64,000 nt of DNA from Longimicrobiales bacterium (GTDB taxonomy: Bacteria; Gemmatimonadota; Gemmatimonadetes; Longimicrobiales; Gaopeijiaceae), in NCBI GenBank assembly GCA_951813395.1, contig OX638356.1, positions 1 through 64,000 of the forward strand, in the 5' to 3' direction. Positions 41,660 through 50,872 of the stretch are shown piece by piece. The stretch's first letter is position 1. Each line of letters begins with the position of its first letter. A program made the position numbers and the translations under genes. Under the pieces are notes generated by a model, which saw only the letters and a program-made list of their open reading frames with translations, searched no databases and was not told the DNA's origin.

Positions 41660-43732
41660 ATGCGACCCTTTGTTTCCACTGCGCAGACACCCGCTGCCAC
41701 GCGTGCACTCAACACCGTGCTCTCGGCTGCACTGTTCGCAACCATCGCAGCCCCGTCCGCGGCCGCCCAACCCCAGTTCCAGTCCCCTGTCCTCGAGTCC
41801 TTCCGCGCCCAGATCGCGCTCGAATCCGTGGGAAGCCCCCGGATCTCGCCGGACGGAAGCATGATCGCGTTTTCCGTGACGACGACCGACTGGGACGCCA
41901 ACCGCTTCGACCAGGAGATCTGGCTCGTGGTGGGGAACGGCGACCCCTTCCAGCTCACCCGCACCGAACCCGGGAGCAGTACGGGGCAGCAGTGGTCGCC
42001 CGACGGATCCCGGCTGGGCTTCATCGCCGACCGGGGCGACGGCCCGCAGATATACGTCATCCGGCCCGAGGGCGGCGAGGCCGAGCAACTCACCTCCCAC
42101 GACGGTGGCATCAGCGCCTTCCGGTTCTCGCCCGACGGCGGCCGGATCGCCTTCACGGCCACCGATCCCCCTCCCGACGACTTCGAGGAGCGCGAAGAAC
42201 GCTACGGCGACTACGCCGTCGAGGACGCGGACTTCCGCATGACCCATCTCTGGGTGACGGACGCACACGCGGGTGGCGAACCCCGCCGCCTGACCGGAGG
42301 GGACAGCTACACCATCGGCGGCGGCTTCGGCGGCAGCGCGTTCGCATGGTCGCCCGACGGCCGCGAGATCGCATTCGGCCACACGCCGACGCCCCAGGTC
42401 AACTCGTTCCCGGACGCCGACATTTCCGTCGTTGACGTGGGCGAGGGAACGGTTCGGACGCTGGTCGCGGATCCGGGTCCCGAGCGCGGCCCCGTGTGGT
42501 CACCGGACGGTGCACGCATCCTCTATTCCACCACCGCGGGCGCAAACCCGTTCTACGGCAACACGGAACTCGCGGTGATCGACGCGGGCGGTGGCCAGCC
42601 GCGCATCCTCACTGCCGATTTCGACGAGAACCCGGCTCCCGTGGCCTGGACGGACGAGGGCGTCCTTTTCGTCGCGTCGCAGCGCACCGCGCGCCATCTC
42701 TTCCTGCTCGATCCCGAGACGGGCGAGGTGTCGCTCGAGGCGGACACCCCCGAGATGATCGTGACGGCCGATCTCTCGAGCGACGGCTCCATGATGGCGC
42801 TGCAGGGCGAGGACCGCACCACCGTGGGCGAGATCTTCCGCATGGCGCGACGGGCCGATGGCTCGCACACGGCGAACGCACCCCAGCAGGTCACCGACAT
42901 GACCACCCAGGTCGCCGACTGGGGTGACCTGGGCAGCCGGGAGGTCATCCGGTGGGAGAGCGAAGACGGCGCCGAGATCGAAGGGGTGCTCATGACGCCT
43001 CCCGGGTACGACCCCGGCCGCACCTATCCGCTCATGGTGGTCATCCACGGCGGCCCGACCGGCACGTCGCGCCCACAGCTTGTCGGCGGCTACGTGTACC
43101 CGGTGCTCGAATGGCTCAGGAAGGGCGCCGTGGTCATGATGCCCAACTACCGGGGCTCGGCAGGTTACGGCGCCGACTTCCGCGCCCTCAACGTGCGCAA
43201 TCTGGGCGTGGGCGACGCCTGGGACGTCCTCTCCGGTGTCGAGGCCCTCGTCGACCGCGGCATCGCCGACCCGGAGCGCGTGGCGGCCATGGGCTGGAGC
43301 CAGGGCGGCTACATCTCGGCGTTCCTGACCACGTCCAGCGACCGCTTCCGGGCGACCTCCGTCGGCGCGGGCATCTCCAACTGGATGACCTACTACGTCA
43401 ACACCGACATCCACAGCTTCACCCGCCAGTACCTGAAGGCGACCCCGTGGGAAGACCCCGACATCTACGCGAAAACCTCTCCCATGACCTACATCAGGCA
43501 GGCGAGCACCCCGACACTCATTCAGCACGGCGAATTCGACGCACGCGTCCCCACCCCCAACGCCTACGAACTCTACCAGGGTCTTCAGGACGTCGGCGTC
43601 GAAACCCGGCTGATCATCTACAGGGGATTCGGCCACGGGATCACGAAGCCCCGCGAGCGCCTCGCCGCCATGTGGCACAACTGGGAGTGGTTCGCGCGGC
43701 ACATCTGGGGTGAGACTGTGGGGGCGACTTGA
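41660..43732 (+). CDS. Exported S9-family serine peptidase
   Basis: 690 residues from MRPFVSTAQTPAATRALNTV (ATG 41660, preceded by GAGGAA). The signal peptide ends near AAAQ. PD40 propeller blades (RISPDGSMIAFSVTT, QWSPDGSRLGFIADRGD, VWSPDGARILYSTTA) fill residues ~40-420. The catalytic domain has the oxyanion VVIHGGPTG, S547 in MGWSQGGYISAF, D627 in GEFDARVPT and H659 in GFGHGITKP. It is a dipeptidyl- or oligopeptidase of the periplasm. 52 bp separate it from the amidohydrolase gene downstream on the same strand; a palindrome (43743-43758) sits in that gap. Confidence 0.94.
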   Translation: MRPFVSTAQTPAATRALNTVLSAALFATIAAPSAAAQPQFQSPVLESFRAQIALESVGSPRISPDGSMIAFSVTTTDWDANRFDQEIWLVVGNGDPFQLTRTEPGSSTGQQWSPDGSRLGFIADRGDGPQIYVIRPEGGEAEQLTSHDGGISAFRFSPDGGRIAFTATDPPPDDFEEREERYGDYAVEDADFRMTHLWVTDAHAGGEPRRLTGGDSYTIGGGFGGSAFAWSPDGREIAFGHTPTPQVNSFPDADISVVDVGEGTVRTLVADPGPERGPVWSPDGARILYSTTAGANPFYGNTELAVIDAGGGQPRILTADFDENPAPVAWTDEGVLFVASQRTARHLFLLDPETGEVSLEADTPEMIVTADLSSDGSMMALQGEDRTTVGEIFRMARRADGSHTANAPQQVTDMTTQVADWGDLGSREVIRWESEDGAEIEGVLMTPPGYDPGRTYPLMVVIHGGPTGTSRPQLVGGYVYPVLEWLRKGAVVMMPNYRGSAGYGADFRALNVRNLGVGDAWDVLSGVEALVDRGIADPERVAAMGWSQGGYISAFLTTSSDRFRATSVGAGISNWMTYYVNTDIHSFTRQYLKATPWEDPDIYAKTSPMTYIRQASTPTLIQHGEFDARVPTPNAYELYQGLQDVGVETRLIIYRGFGHGITKPRERLAAMWHNWEWFARHIWGETVGAT

Positions 43733-43742
43733 AGCGGATTCG

Positions 43743-43758
43743 CGTTTCAGCTGAAACG
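43743..43758. repeat. Perfect 16-bp palindrome in a 52-bp intergenic gap
   Basis: CGTTTCAGCTGAAACG, symmetric about 43750/43751, between the S9 peptidase stop and the amidohydrolase start. AAACGTT follows. It could be a dimeric-repressor site for the amidohydrolase gene. It lacks a loop and T run, so it is a poor terminator. Confidence 0.6.
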
Positions 43759-43784
43759 TTACCCGACCAGCACTGGAGACCGTC

Positions 43785-46700
43785 ATGCCAGGAACAGCAC
43801 TCATTCGCCTCGCCCTGATCGCCGCCCTCCCCACCCAGACCCTCGCGCAGGACGCCGACGACTGGAGTATCGAGGAATCGCGGGCTCCCTCCACCACCAC
43901 CCTCGGATTCACCGCCACCGAAGGCACGTGGATCAGTCTCGATGTCTCGCCGGACGGGCGTCACATCGCCTTCGAACTGCTCGGGCACATCTACGAGATG
44001 CCGATCGAGGGCGGCGAGGCGCGCGCGCTCACCACCGGACGCTCGTGGAACAGCTTCCCGCGCTACAGCCCGGACGGCACGCGGATCGCGATCACCTCGG
44101 ACCGTGGCGGGAGCGAGGACGTATGGATCCTGCATCGGGGCACGGGGGGCGCGGCGGCCACCGATTCACCCGAGAACGTCACCCAAATGGCGCTCCCCGT
44201 GGTGCAGGGGTCCTGGTCGGCCGACGGGCGCGCCATCTACGCGTCAGCGCTCGAGCAGGACGGGAGCATGACCGCGTACCGCTTCAACCTCTTCGGCTCG
44301 CGCCAGGAGATCGCGTCGGGCACAACCTTCCAGGCGATCACCCACTTCGACGAGCACACGGAGCGCGGCGTCCTCTTCCATGAGCATGTCGACCGGCAGA
44401 TCCCCCAGAGCGGCGCGCGCATCAAGACCTACGACCTCGAGACCGCCGAAATCCGCGTCTACCGCGAGCGGCCCGGCGGCGCCTTCAACCCCGCCCTTTC
44501 GCCGGACGGGCGCCACCTGGCCTACGGACACCGGGACGACCGCGAGGTGATCCTGGTCCTCCACGACCTCGAGACACGTTCGGAGCGCGTGCTGGCGCGG
44601 GGCCTCGACCGCGACCACCAGGAATCGGGCCCATACTACCATGGCGTCGCCCCGAACTGGGACTGGCACCCGGACGGCACCCGCCTCTACCTGACCATGG
44701 GCGGCGGCATCCACGCGGTCGACGTGTCGTCCGGCACGACCGCCGAGGTCCCCTTCCGCGCCCCGGTGAACCGCGATATCGACGAGACCATCCGCTTCCC
44801 GTTCGAGTTCCCCGAGGGCGAGACCCGCGCCTCATCGTATCGGTTTGCGCACAGGACCCCGGCGGGCATCGTCTTCGAAGCGCTGGGCGACATCTGGCTC
44901 GCCGCCAGCGACGGCGAAGGCGTCCGCAACCTCACGCAGTCGTCCGCCCACGAGACCAGCCCCGTGGTCAACGCGATCGGCGGCCGGCTCTACTACGCGA
45001 CCTGGACCGACGCCGACCTGGGTTCCGTCCACCGCAGACCGCTCGCGGGCGGCCCTGCGACCGAAGTGTCATCCCGCCCCTCCCAGCACATGTCCCTCAC
45101 ACTCGGCCCCGACGGCACCCTGGCCTTCATCCGCGGCGCCGGAGGCCTCATCAACGGCATGCGCATCGAGGAGGAGACCGCATTCGAGCTCGTCGTGGTG
45201 GCAGACGGCACGGAACGCACGGTCACCACCGTCAACGGCAGCGTCATGGCACAGGGGCGCGCACCCCACACCGCCCTTTTCGACGAAGCCGGCGAGTGGA
45301 TCTACTACACCGAGTTCGCCCTGGGCGCGAGCGCGGCCAACCCCGGCCTGAGCGCCGACACCCTGGTCCTGCGCCGCATTCGCCCCGACGGCACCGGCAA
45401 AACCACCGTCTACCGCTTCCCGCACGCCGAACGCGCGGTCCTCTCCCCCGACCTCGGCTGGATCGCATTCCGCGAGTACCAGCGCAGCTTCGTCACCCCC
45501 TTCGAATGGATCGGCAAGCCGATCACCATCTCGGCCTACGACGGCATCGGCTTCTCCAGCCGCGTCGACCCGTCCGACGGCGCGAGCATGGCCTGGTCGG
45601 ACGCGGAAACGGTGTCATGGCCGAGGGGCGGAACCCTCCACGAGAAGGCGCTCGACGACATCCTGGCCGGCACCGACGGCACCCGGACGACCGACATCAC
45701 GGTCCGCTTCGACGTGGCCCTGCCCCGTACGGCCATTGCGCTGACCAACGCCCGCGTAATCACGATGGACGAAGAGCGAAGTGTGTTGGAGAGCGCGACG
45801 ATCCTCGTGCGGGGACATCGCATCGCCGAGGTGGGACCCCAGGTCGTCGTGCCTGCGGAAGCGCGCGTGTTCGATCTCGCGGGCCACACCGTCATACCTG
45901 GCCTCGTGGACGCGCACGCCCACGCGGTCGGGCAGCTCGCAACGTCACAACTGATCGAGCAGCGGCTGCCCGGCGTCACGGCCGCGCTGGCCCACGGCGT
46001 CACCACGCTCTACGAGCTCTACGGCTCGGAGGAAAAGGAGCCCTGGGTCAGCGACATGATACGGTCGGGCCGCATGGACGGCCCGCGCATGCTCTCGGTC
46101 GGCGCCCCCATGTACGGCATTCGCGAGTACCGCCCGCGCACCTACCGCCCGATCGCCTCGTACGACGACGCCGACCAGCACGCCCGCTACAGCCGCGACA
46201 TGGGGATCACCGCGCTCAAGGACTATGTCAACTTCACCCGCGCCGACCGCCACCAGCTCATCACCGCGGCCCGCGCCCAGGGCCTGAACGTGCTGTCCGA
46301 GACGGCCGCGATCCCGCAGATGAACTTCACCCAGATCATCGACGGCGTAACCGGGCTGGAGCACTCGATGGGGCTGACCCCCCTGTACCAGGACGTGATC
46401 GAGCTCTTCCGCGCGAGCGAGACGGGTGTGACGCCCACGCTGCTGGTCGTCTACAACGGTCCGGTGGGCCAGGCCTATTTCGACCAGTCACAGCGCTACT
46501 GGGAGGACGAGAAGCTGCTGCGATTCAGCACGGAAGAGCGGTTGCGCGGCCGCTTCCGCCGGGTCACCCACTACTGGGACGACGACCTCTATTCGCCCGA
46601 GATGGTGGCCGCGATGAAGCGCCTCTTCGACGCGGGCGTGCTGGTCAACGCCGGCGGCCACGGCCAGATGCCGGGCCGCGACATGCACTGGGAGATGGAG

Positions 46701-46976
46701 CTCTTCGTTCAGGGCGGCTTTTCGCCCATGGACGCGCTGCAGACGGCCACGCGGAACGCTGCGGTGTACCATGGCCTGGGCAACCTCGGGTCGATCGAGG
46801 CTGGCAAGCTGGCGGATCTGGTGGTGCTGGACGCAAACCCGCTCGACGACATCCGGAACACGCAACAGATCGTGTATGTGATGAAGAACGGCGTGGTGTA
46901 CGGCGGGGCGGACGCGGCGCGGGTGTACCCGGGGCCGACGGAGGCGCCGGACTTCTACTTTCAGCGGGAACGGTGA
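43785..46976 (+). CDS. Exported PD40-repeat amidohydrolase (paralogue of 8374-11802)
   Basis: 1063 residues. Short signal peptide MPGTALIRLALIAALPTQTL to AQ. Blades such as DVSPDGRHIAFELLGHIYEM, RYSPDGTRIAITSDRGGSED and ALSPDGRHLAYGHRDDRE occupy residues ~40-600. The amidohydrolase domain starts at ALTNARVITMDEERSVLESA; H711-A-H713 in GLVDAHAHAVG is the metal pair, GGHGQMPGRDMHWEMELF supplies a further His, and LADLVVLDANPLDDIRNT ends the barrel. Layout and key segments match the amidohydrolase at 8374-11802, but its linker lacks the Ala/Glu-rich insert. Probably expressed with the upstream S9 peptidase. Confidence 0.92.
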   Translation: MPGTALIRLALIAALPTQTLAQDADDWSIEESRAPSTTTLGFTATEGTWISLDVSPDGRHIAFELLGHIYEMPIEGGEARALTTGRSWNSFPRYSPDGTRIAITSDRGGSEDVWILHRGTGGAAATDSPENVTQMALPVVQGSWSADGRAIYASALEQDGSMTAYRFNLFGSRQEIASGTTFQAITHFDEHTERGVLFHEHVDRQIPQSGARIKTYDLETAEIRVYRERPGGAFNPALSPDGRHLAYGHRDDREVILVLHDLETRSERVLARGLDRDHQESGPYYHGVAPNWDWHPDGTRLYLTMGGGIHAVDVSSGTTAEVPFRAPVNRDIDETIRFPFEFPEGETRASSYRFAHRTPAGIVFEALGDIWLAASDGEGVRNLTQSSAHETSPVVNAIGGRLYYATWTDADLGSVHRRPLAGGPATEVSSRPSQHMSLTLGPDGTLAFIRGAGGLINGMRIEEETAFELVVVADGTERTVTTVNGSVMAQGRAPHTALFDEAGEWIYYTEFALGASAANPGLSADTLVLRRIRPDGTGKTTVYRFPHAERAVLSPDLGWIAFREYQRSFVTPFEWIGKPITISAYDGIGFSSRVDPSDGASMAWSDAETVSWPRGGTLHEKALDDILAGTDGTRTTDITVRFDVALPRTAIALTNARVITMDEERSVLESATILVRGHRIAEVGPQVVVPAEARVFDLAGHTVIPGLVDAHAHAVGQLATSQLIEQRLPGVTAALAHGVTTLYELYGSEEKEPWVSDMIRSGRMDGPRMLSVGAPMYGIREYRPRTYRPIASYDDADQHARYSRDMGITALKDYVNFTRADRHQLITAARAQGLNVLSETAAIPQMNFTQIIDGVTGLEHSMGLTPLYQDVIELFRASETGVTPTLLVVYNGPVGQAYFDQSQRYWEDEKLLRFSTEERLRGRFRRVTHYWDDDLYSPEMVAAMKRLFDAGVLVNAGGHGQMPGRDMHWEMELFVQGGFSPMDALQTATRNAAVYHGLGNLGSIEAGKLADLVVLDANPLDDIRNTQQIVYVMKNGVVYGGADAARVYPGPTEAPDFYFQRER

Positions 46977-47046
46977 GTGATGGTCCCTACCGGAACCTCC
47001 ATCCCGATGCGCCGTCTACCGGCGGGCGCTGACCCGGATGCTGGTT

Positions 47047-48558
47047 CTATTTCATCACCTCCACCTGGAACGCACCCGTAAGCACCTTCCCGGCCCGCTT
47101 CACCTGCACCCAGATGATATACTCGCCGGGCTGAGGGAAGGCGTACGGGAACTCGACCTCGCCAACGGCGCCGGGGGCGCTTGCGCCAACGCCACCCCCT
47201 TTGTCGTCCGAGACGGAGTCCACTTCCCCAGGCTCCATCATCGGCTGCACCTGGGGCGCCAGCACCGCCAGCGCGCCCATCGAGATCGTGCCCGCCGGGT
47301 GAAGGTGCACGAACACAGAGCCGTCGTCCCGGGTGAGGGCGGCGTGGCTGATCATCCCCATGTAGGGTTCCAGCACGGCAGGGTCTCCCGCCGGGTCCCG
47401 CACCGCGAACGAGAGCACGGCCTCTTCGTCGACGCGCAGTGCCGATGCTCCGAGCCAATGCAGGGTCGATTCGTCCGCGAGTGGCGTTGAAGCGCCGGGT
47501 GCGGACAGCGGGGCGGCCGTGCCTTGCCATGACGAGTCGTCGGGGTCGGTTGGCAGCGTCTGGTCGGATTCCCCCTGTGCAAGCGCCTCCGGAGCCACGA
47601 GTACCGTGTCGACAACCGTCTGCGCGAACCCGGATTCGTGCACGATGTCGCCGTAAATGCGGTACTCCCCCGGCGGCAGATCCGGCCACGGCACCCGGAA
47701 GGTTGCCGAGTCCACCGGCACCGGGTGGACGTGCGCAAAGGCTCCCATGTCGGGCGCGCCGACCAGGAACATGTGCATCAGTTTGCCATGGTCAGGCACG
47801 AGGGGACTCCAGTTCCGGCCCAGCCAGGACGGATCCGTAATCCGAACCTCAAGCACGGGCGCACCACTGTCGCCAGTCACCACGCCCTCTACCTCGAGGC
47901 GCTCGAAGATGCCCCTCCGCACGTCCCGGTCGACCGCATCCCACCAGGCCTTCCCCCAGTAGGCCCCGGTCAACAGCAGGGCAGTTGCGCATGCCATGGC
48001 GAACCATCCCCAGCGGCGCTGGGGTGTTTGCACCGCCCGGTCGGGCCCCAGTCGGCTCTCCCGCACCGCCGCGCCCACGATCGAAACCGCTCCCGCGAGG
48101 AGCAGTCCCCCAAGCAGAAGAAGCAACCCACCCAGTACAGGAGGCATGTCGCGCACACCCAGCATGACCGAGGTCACGGGAACGGACGCGGTGCCAGCGC
48201 CGCGCGAACCCTCCACCGTCACCTCGATTCGGTAGGCGCCCACGGTCATCAGCCATAGTTCAGCGCTGTAGAGTTCCGGGTCGCCGGGCACGGGCACCGC
48301 GGGGTCCGGCGGTGGCGCTCCTCCTTCAGGCGCGGCGTCCCAACGCACGGGACGCACGGTGACACGCTCGACCTCGCCCGCGCCATCCGTTACGCGCACC
48401 GAGATTTCCGCCAGACCCGGCACGACATCGGGCGGGCGGACGACGACGGACACGGGGTAGGGACCGGCATTGCCCGTGAAGAAGACGTTCTTGCTACCGA
48501 CGTGGGCGGCGGTCGCCAGGTAGAGCCCCGCGATGAGCAGTGCGCCGGCGCGCCTCAC
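47047..48558 (-). CDS. Membrane protein with extracytoplasmic cupredoxin-like His/Met-rich domains
   Basis: 503 residues from a GTG at 48556-48558 that overlaps the upstream stop (GTGA). N-terminal helix (GALLIAGLYLATAAH), an Ig-like segment (PYPVSVVVRPPDVVPGLAEI), two central transmembrane helices (LLLLGGLLLAGAVSIVGAA; WFAMACATALLLTGAYW), then a domain with HGKLMHMFLVGAPDMGAFAH and the pattern HVHPVPVD, and a last domain with SHAALTRDDGSVFVHLHPAG. The His/Met clusters suggest copper binding, as in FixH/CopC-type proteins. It is coupled to the polytopic protein before it. No established family function; call limited to topology and motif. Confidence 0.75.
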   Translation of the reverse strand: MRRAGALLIAGLYLATAAHVGSKNVFFTGNAGPYPVSVVVRPPDVVPGLAEISVRVTDGAGEVERVTVRPVRWDAAPEGGAPPPDPAVPVPGDPELYSAELWLMTVGAYRIEVTVEGSRGAGTASVPVTSVMLGVRDMPPVLGGLLLLLGGLLLAGAVSIVGAAVRESRLGPDRAVQTPQRRWGWFAMACATALLLTGAYWGKAWWDAVDRDVRRGIFERLEVEGVVTGDSGAPVLEVRITDPSWLGRNWSPLVPDHGKLMHMFLVGAPDMGAFAHVHPVPVDSATFRVPWPDLPPGEYRIYGDIVHESGFAQTVVDTVLVAPEALAQGESDQTLPTDPDDSSWQGTAAPLSAPGASTPLADESTLHWLGASALRVDEEAVLSFAVRDPAGDPAVLEPYMGMISHAALTRDDGSVFVHLHPAGTISMGALAVLAPQVQPMMEPGEVDSVSDDKGGGVGASAPGAVGEVEFPYAFPQPGEYIIWVQVKRAGKVLTGAFQVEVMK

Positions 48559-49793
48559 CTGCGGACCGCCATCATCCAATTGCCCACCCAAAGTCCGACG
48601 CGCGCCGACGCGAATCCGATCGGCAGCGCCCACCACGCCCTCGCCAGGAAGCGTGAAGCCGAGATCTCCCCGCCCGCGAACCGGTTCCCGTTCCAGAACT
48701 CGTACTGCCAGGGACCCGGTGCGTTCATGTACCCCCAGGTGTCACCCTGGAAGAAGTAGTTGCGCGCGGCCTCGGAGAGCATGAATTCGCCGAAGTACCA
48801 ATGCACCACGCCGAAAAGGCCGACGAACACGACGGAACCGAATGCGGCGAGCCCCCAATCCACCGAACGCCGTGCCGGTGCCCGTCCGGGTCGCGAGCCC
48901 CTTCGCAAAAGCAGGTCGAGCGCAATCGCTGGAACGACGAGCACGAGGGGGAACTCCGGCGGTACCATCCTGTCCACATTGCGCAGGATGGGCGCGAGCA
49001 GGGGCTCGGCCGGAAACAGCGGAAGCACCCACATCATGACCAGCGTCACGCCCATGTAGACCAGCGCCGTCCAGGTGGCGGGCCAGCGAAGGCGTGCCGC
49101 CCGGCCCACCGCAAACAGCACCAAAGGGTACACCCCCGCCGAAATCATGTGGAACGCGGGTCCACGCCAGTCATTCGGGAACGAGTACTCCAGCATGAGC
49201 ACAGCCAGAGTCAACAGGAGCATCCCCGCGCTGTAGGCATACGCGAAGCCCAGCCGACGCTGTCCGCGCTCCGACGCCCGATTCTGCCACGACAGCGCCA
49301 TGAGCAGGGCCCCGAGCTGGATCGCGCAGATGCCCAGGGCGAGGACCACGTGGGGCGGACTCAGGATCTCGACATCGAGTCCGTAGGCGTTGTGCCACCA
49401 GTCGTCGAGCGGCGCGGAGGTGAGCATTGCAATCGCGCCCCAGATCGCCACCCAGGCACCGAGCGGCGCGCGAAAGCCCCACATTCGCACCGAGCGCCCG
49501 ACTTCGGTACCAGTGCCGGAAAAGGTCGTCTTCAGGGCCAGCCATCCGCAGGACAGGCCAGCTGCGAGGCCGCCCGCGTAGATGGCGAGGTGGGCCGGCG
49601 TCCAGAACGAGTCACGCCCGATCGTCCGGTGCCAGGAAATGTCCCAGATCCCGCCGAAGATCACGCTGGTGGACGCAAAGAGTACCGCGGTCAAATACCA
49701 CGGGAAGTCGCGCGGGACGCTGTGCTCGGCGGTCTCGAGAATGTTCGGCACCAGGGTCTGCGGGGTCTGTCGATAGTCGGAACCAAAGTGCAA
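48555..49793 (-). CDS. Polytopic membrane protein, probably copper/respiration related
   Basis: 412 residues with about ten hydrophobic segments. Trp/His-rich loops recur: WDISWHRTIGRDSFWTPAHL, then SAPLDDWWHNAYGLDVEILS and PPHVVLALG, and later VHWYFGEFMLSEAARNYFF. Conserved-looking D, H and W in the loops between helices 1-2 and 3-4 could bind a metal or haem. Coupled by GTGA to the His/Met-rich protein at 47047-48558, so they likely form one complex. The family is uncharacterised as far as I can tell. Promoter probably shared with or opposed to the propeller gene at 49850 across a 56-bp gap. Confidence 0.75.
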   Translation of the reverse strand: MHFGSDYRQTPQTLVPNILETAEHSVPRDFPWYLTAVLFASTSVIFGGIWDISWHRTIGRDSFWTPAHLAIYAGGLAAGLSCGWLALKTTFSGTGTEVGRSVRMWGFRAPLGAWVAIWGAIAMLTSAPLDDWWHNAYGLDVEILSPPHVVLALGICAIQLGALLMALSWQNRASERGQRRLGFAYAYSAGMLLLTLAVLMLEYSFPNDWRGPAFHMISAGVYPLVLFAVGRAARLRWPATWTALVYMGVTLVMMWVLPLFPAEPLLAPILRNVDRMVPPEFPLVLVVPAIALDLLLRRGSRPGRAPARRSVDWGLAAFGSVVFVGLFGVVHWYFGEFMLSEAARNYFFQGDTWGYMNAPGPWQYEFWNGNRFAGGEISASRFLARAWWALPIGFASARVGLWVGNWMMAVRR

Positions 49794-49849
49794 TGAAGCT
49801 GTACCTTGGATCCATGGCTGACAAGGGAGTCAAACTTGAGGTGAGGGGG

Positions 49850-50860
49850 ATGAAGAAGGGACTCCTGCTGTCGGCTTTCCTGATGACCGCCTGTCAGGTT
49901 GACGGCGTGGATCAATCCTTCGGCCGAAACGGCGGAGGGCACCGAGTCTTCGACACGGCCTCCTTCGACACACTGTGGACCCTAGGGACCGAGGCCGACA
50001 GCACCTTCGGTCTTCTGTGGTCGCCGCGACGCGCTCCCGGCGGCGGACTGTACATCGCGGATATCGGCAACGCCAAGCTCCACCATGTGAACCCTGCGGG
50101 CGAGTTGGTCTGGTCGTACGGGCGCAGGGGGCAGGGACCCGGCGAGTTGCTCGAGGTGCGCGTGTTCGACGTTGACGCACAGGGGAATGCAGTCATCATC
50201 GACAACCCAAACCGTCGCGTTGTTCAGGTCGGCCACGACGGGAGTCTGCTCAGAGAGTTCTCTCTGCCTCAGGAAGTGGGGTACACATCGGCGGTTGCCG
50301 CACTGGACAACGGCAACCTGGCAGTGGCCCACCTTGGGGGTCCCTGGGCCCTGTTGTCCAGGGACGGCGAGTTCCTGCAGCGGATCGAACCTCCATGGGA
50401 AGGATTCGCCGACAAGCCTTTCCTGGAGCTGGTCGGCCAGGGAATCTCCGTGCGCGGGACCGACCGATGGGTGTACAGCTTCGACACGGCGGGCGAGTGG
50501 ATCGTTTTCGAGGATGCGAACGTCGTGGAACGGTATCCCCACATCGAACATGTCCCGTTCGCGAACGTCACCGTCACCAACACCGAACACGGCGGTTCAC
50601 TGGCCAGCTATGAAGGCACGCCGACCCACACCACTGCCGATCTGGCCGTAAAGAAGGATACACTGTTCGTTCTGTACTTTGGGACCACCGAACACAGCAG
50701 CAGGGTGGTGGACAAGTACGACATCAACACGGGGAACTACCTCGGGTCGCTCCTGCTCCCGGGCAAGACCACCGGTGTCAGCTTCGGGGCCGATGGCACC
50801 GTCCATGCCGTGAGCGACTCCCGGCTGTTCTTCACCGTAACCGCATTGCGCTACCGGTAG
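49850..50860 (+). CDS. Six-bladed beta-propeller lipoprotein
   Basis: 336 residues from MKKGLLLSAFLMTACQVDGV (ATG 49850, preceded by AGGGGG); MTAC is a good lipobox. Blades: GGLYIADIGNAKLHHVNPAG, then YGRRGQGPGELLEVRVFDVD, AVIIDNPNRRVVQVGHDGSL and SVRGTDRWVYSFDTAGEWIV. The frame remains open upstream, overlapping the divergent membrane-protein gene, but the lipoprotein start is clearly the right one. Stand-alone. Role unknown. Confidence 0.9.
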   Translation: MKKGLLLSAFLMTACQVDGVDQSFGRNGGGHRVFDTASFDTLWTLGTEADSTFGLLWSPRRAPGGGLYIADIGNAKLHHVNPAGELVWSYGRRGQGPGELLEVRVFDVDAQGNAVIIDNPNRRVVQVGHDGSLLREFSLPQEVGYTSAVAALDNGNLAVAHLGGPWALLSRDGEFLQRIEPPWEGFADKPFLELVGQGISVRGTDRWVYSFDTAGEWIVFEDANVVERYPHIEHVPFANVTVTNTEHGGSLASYEGTPTHTTADLAVKKDTLFVLYFGTTEHSSRVVDKYDINTGNYLGSLLLPGKTTGVSFGADGTVHAVSDSRLFFTVTALRYR

Positions 50861-50872
50861 AGCGGCTCCCCC

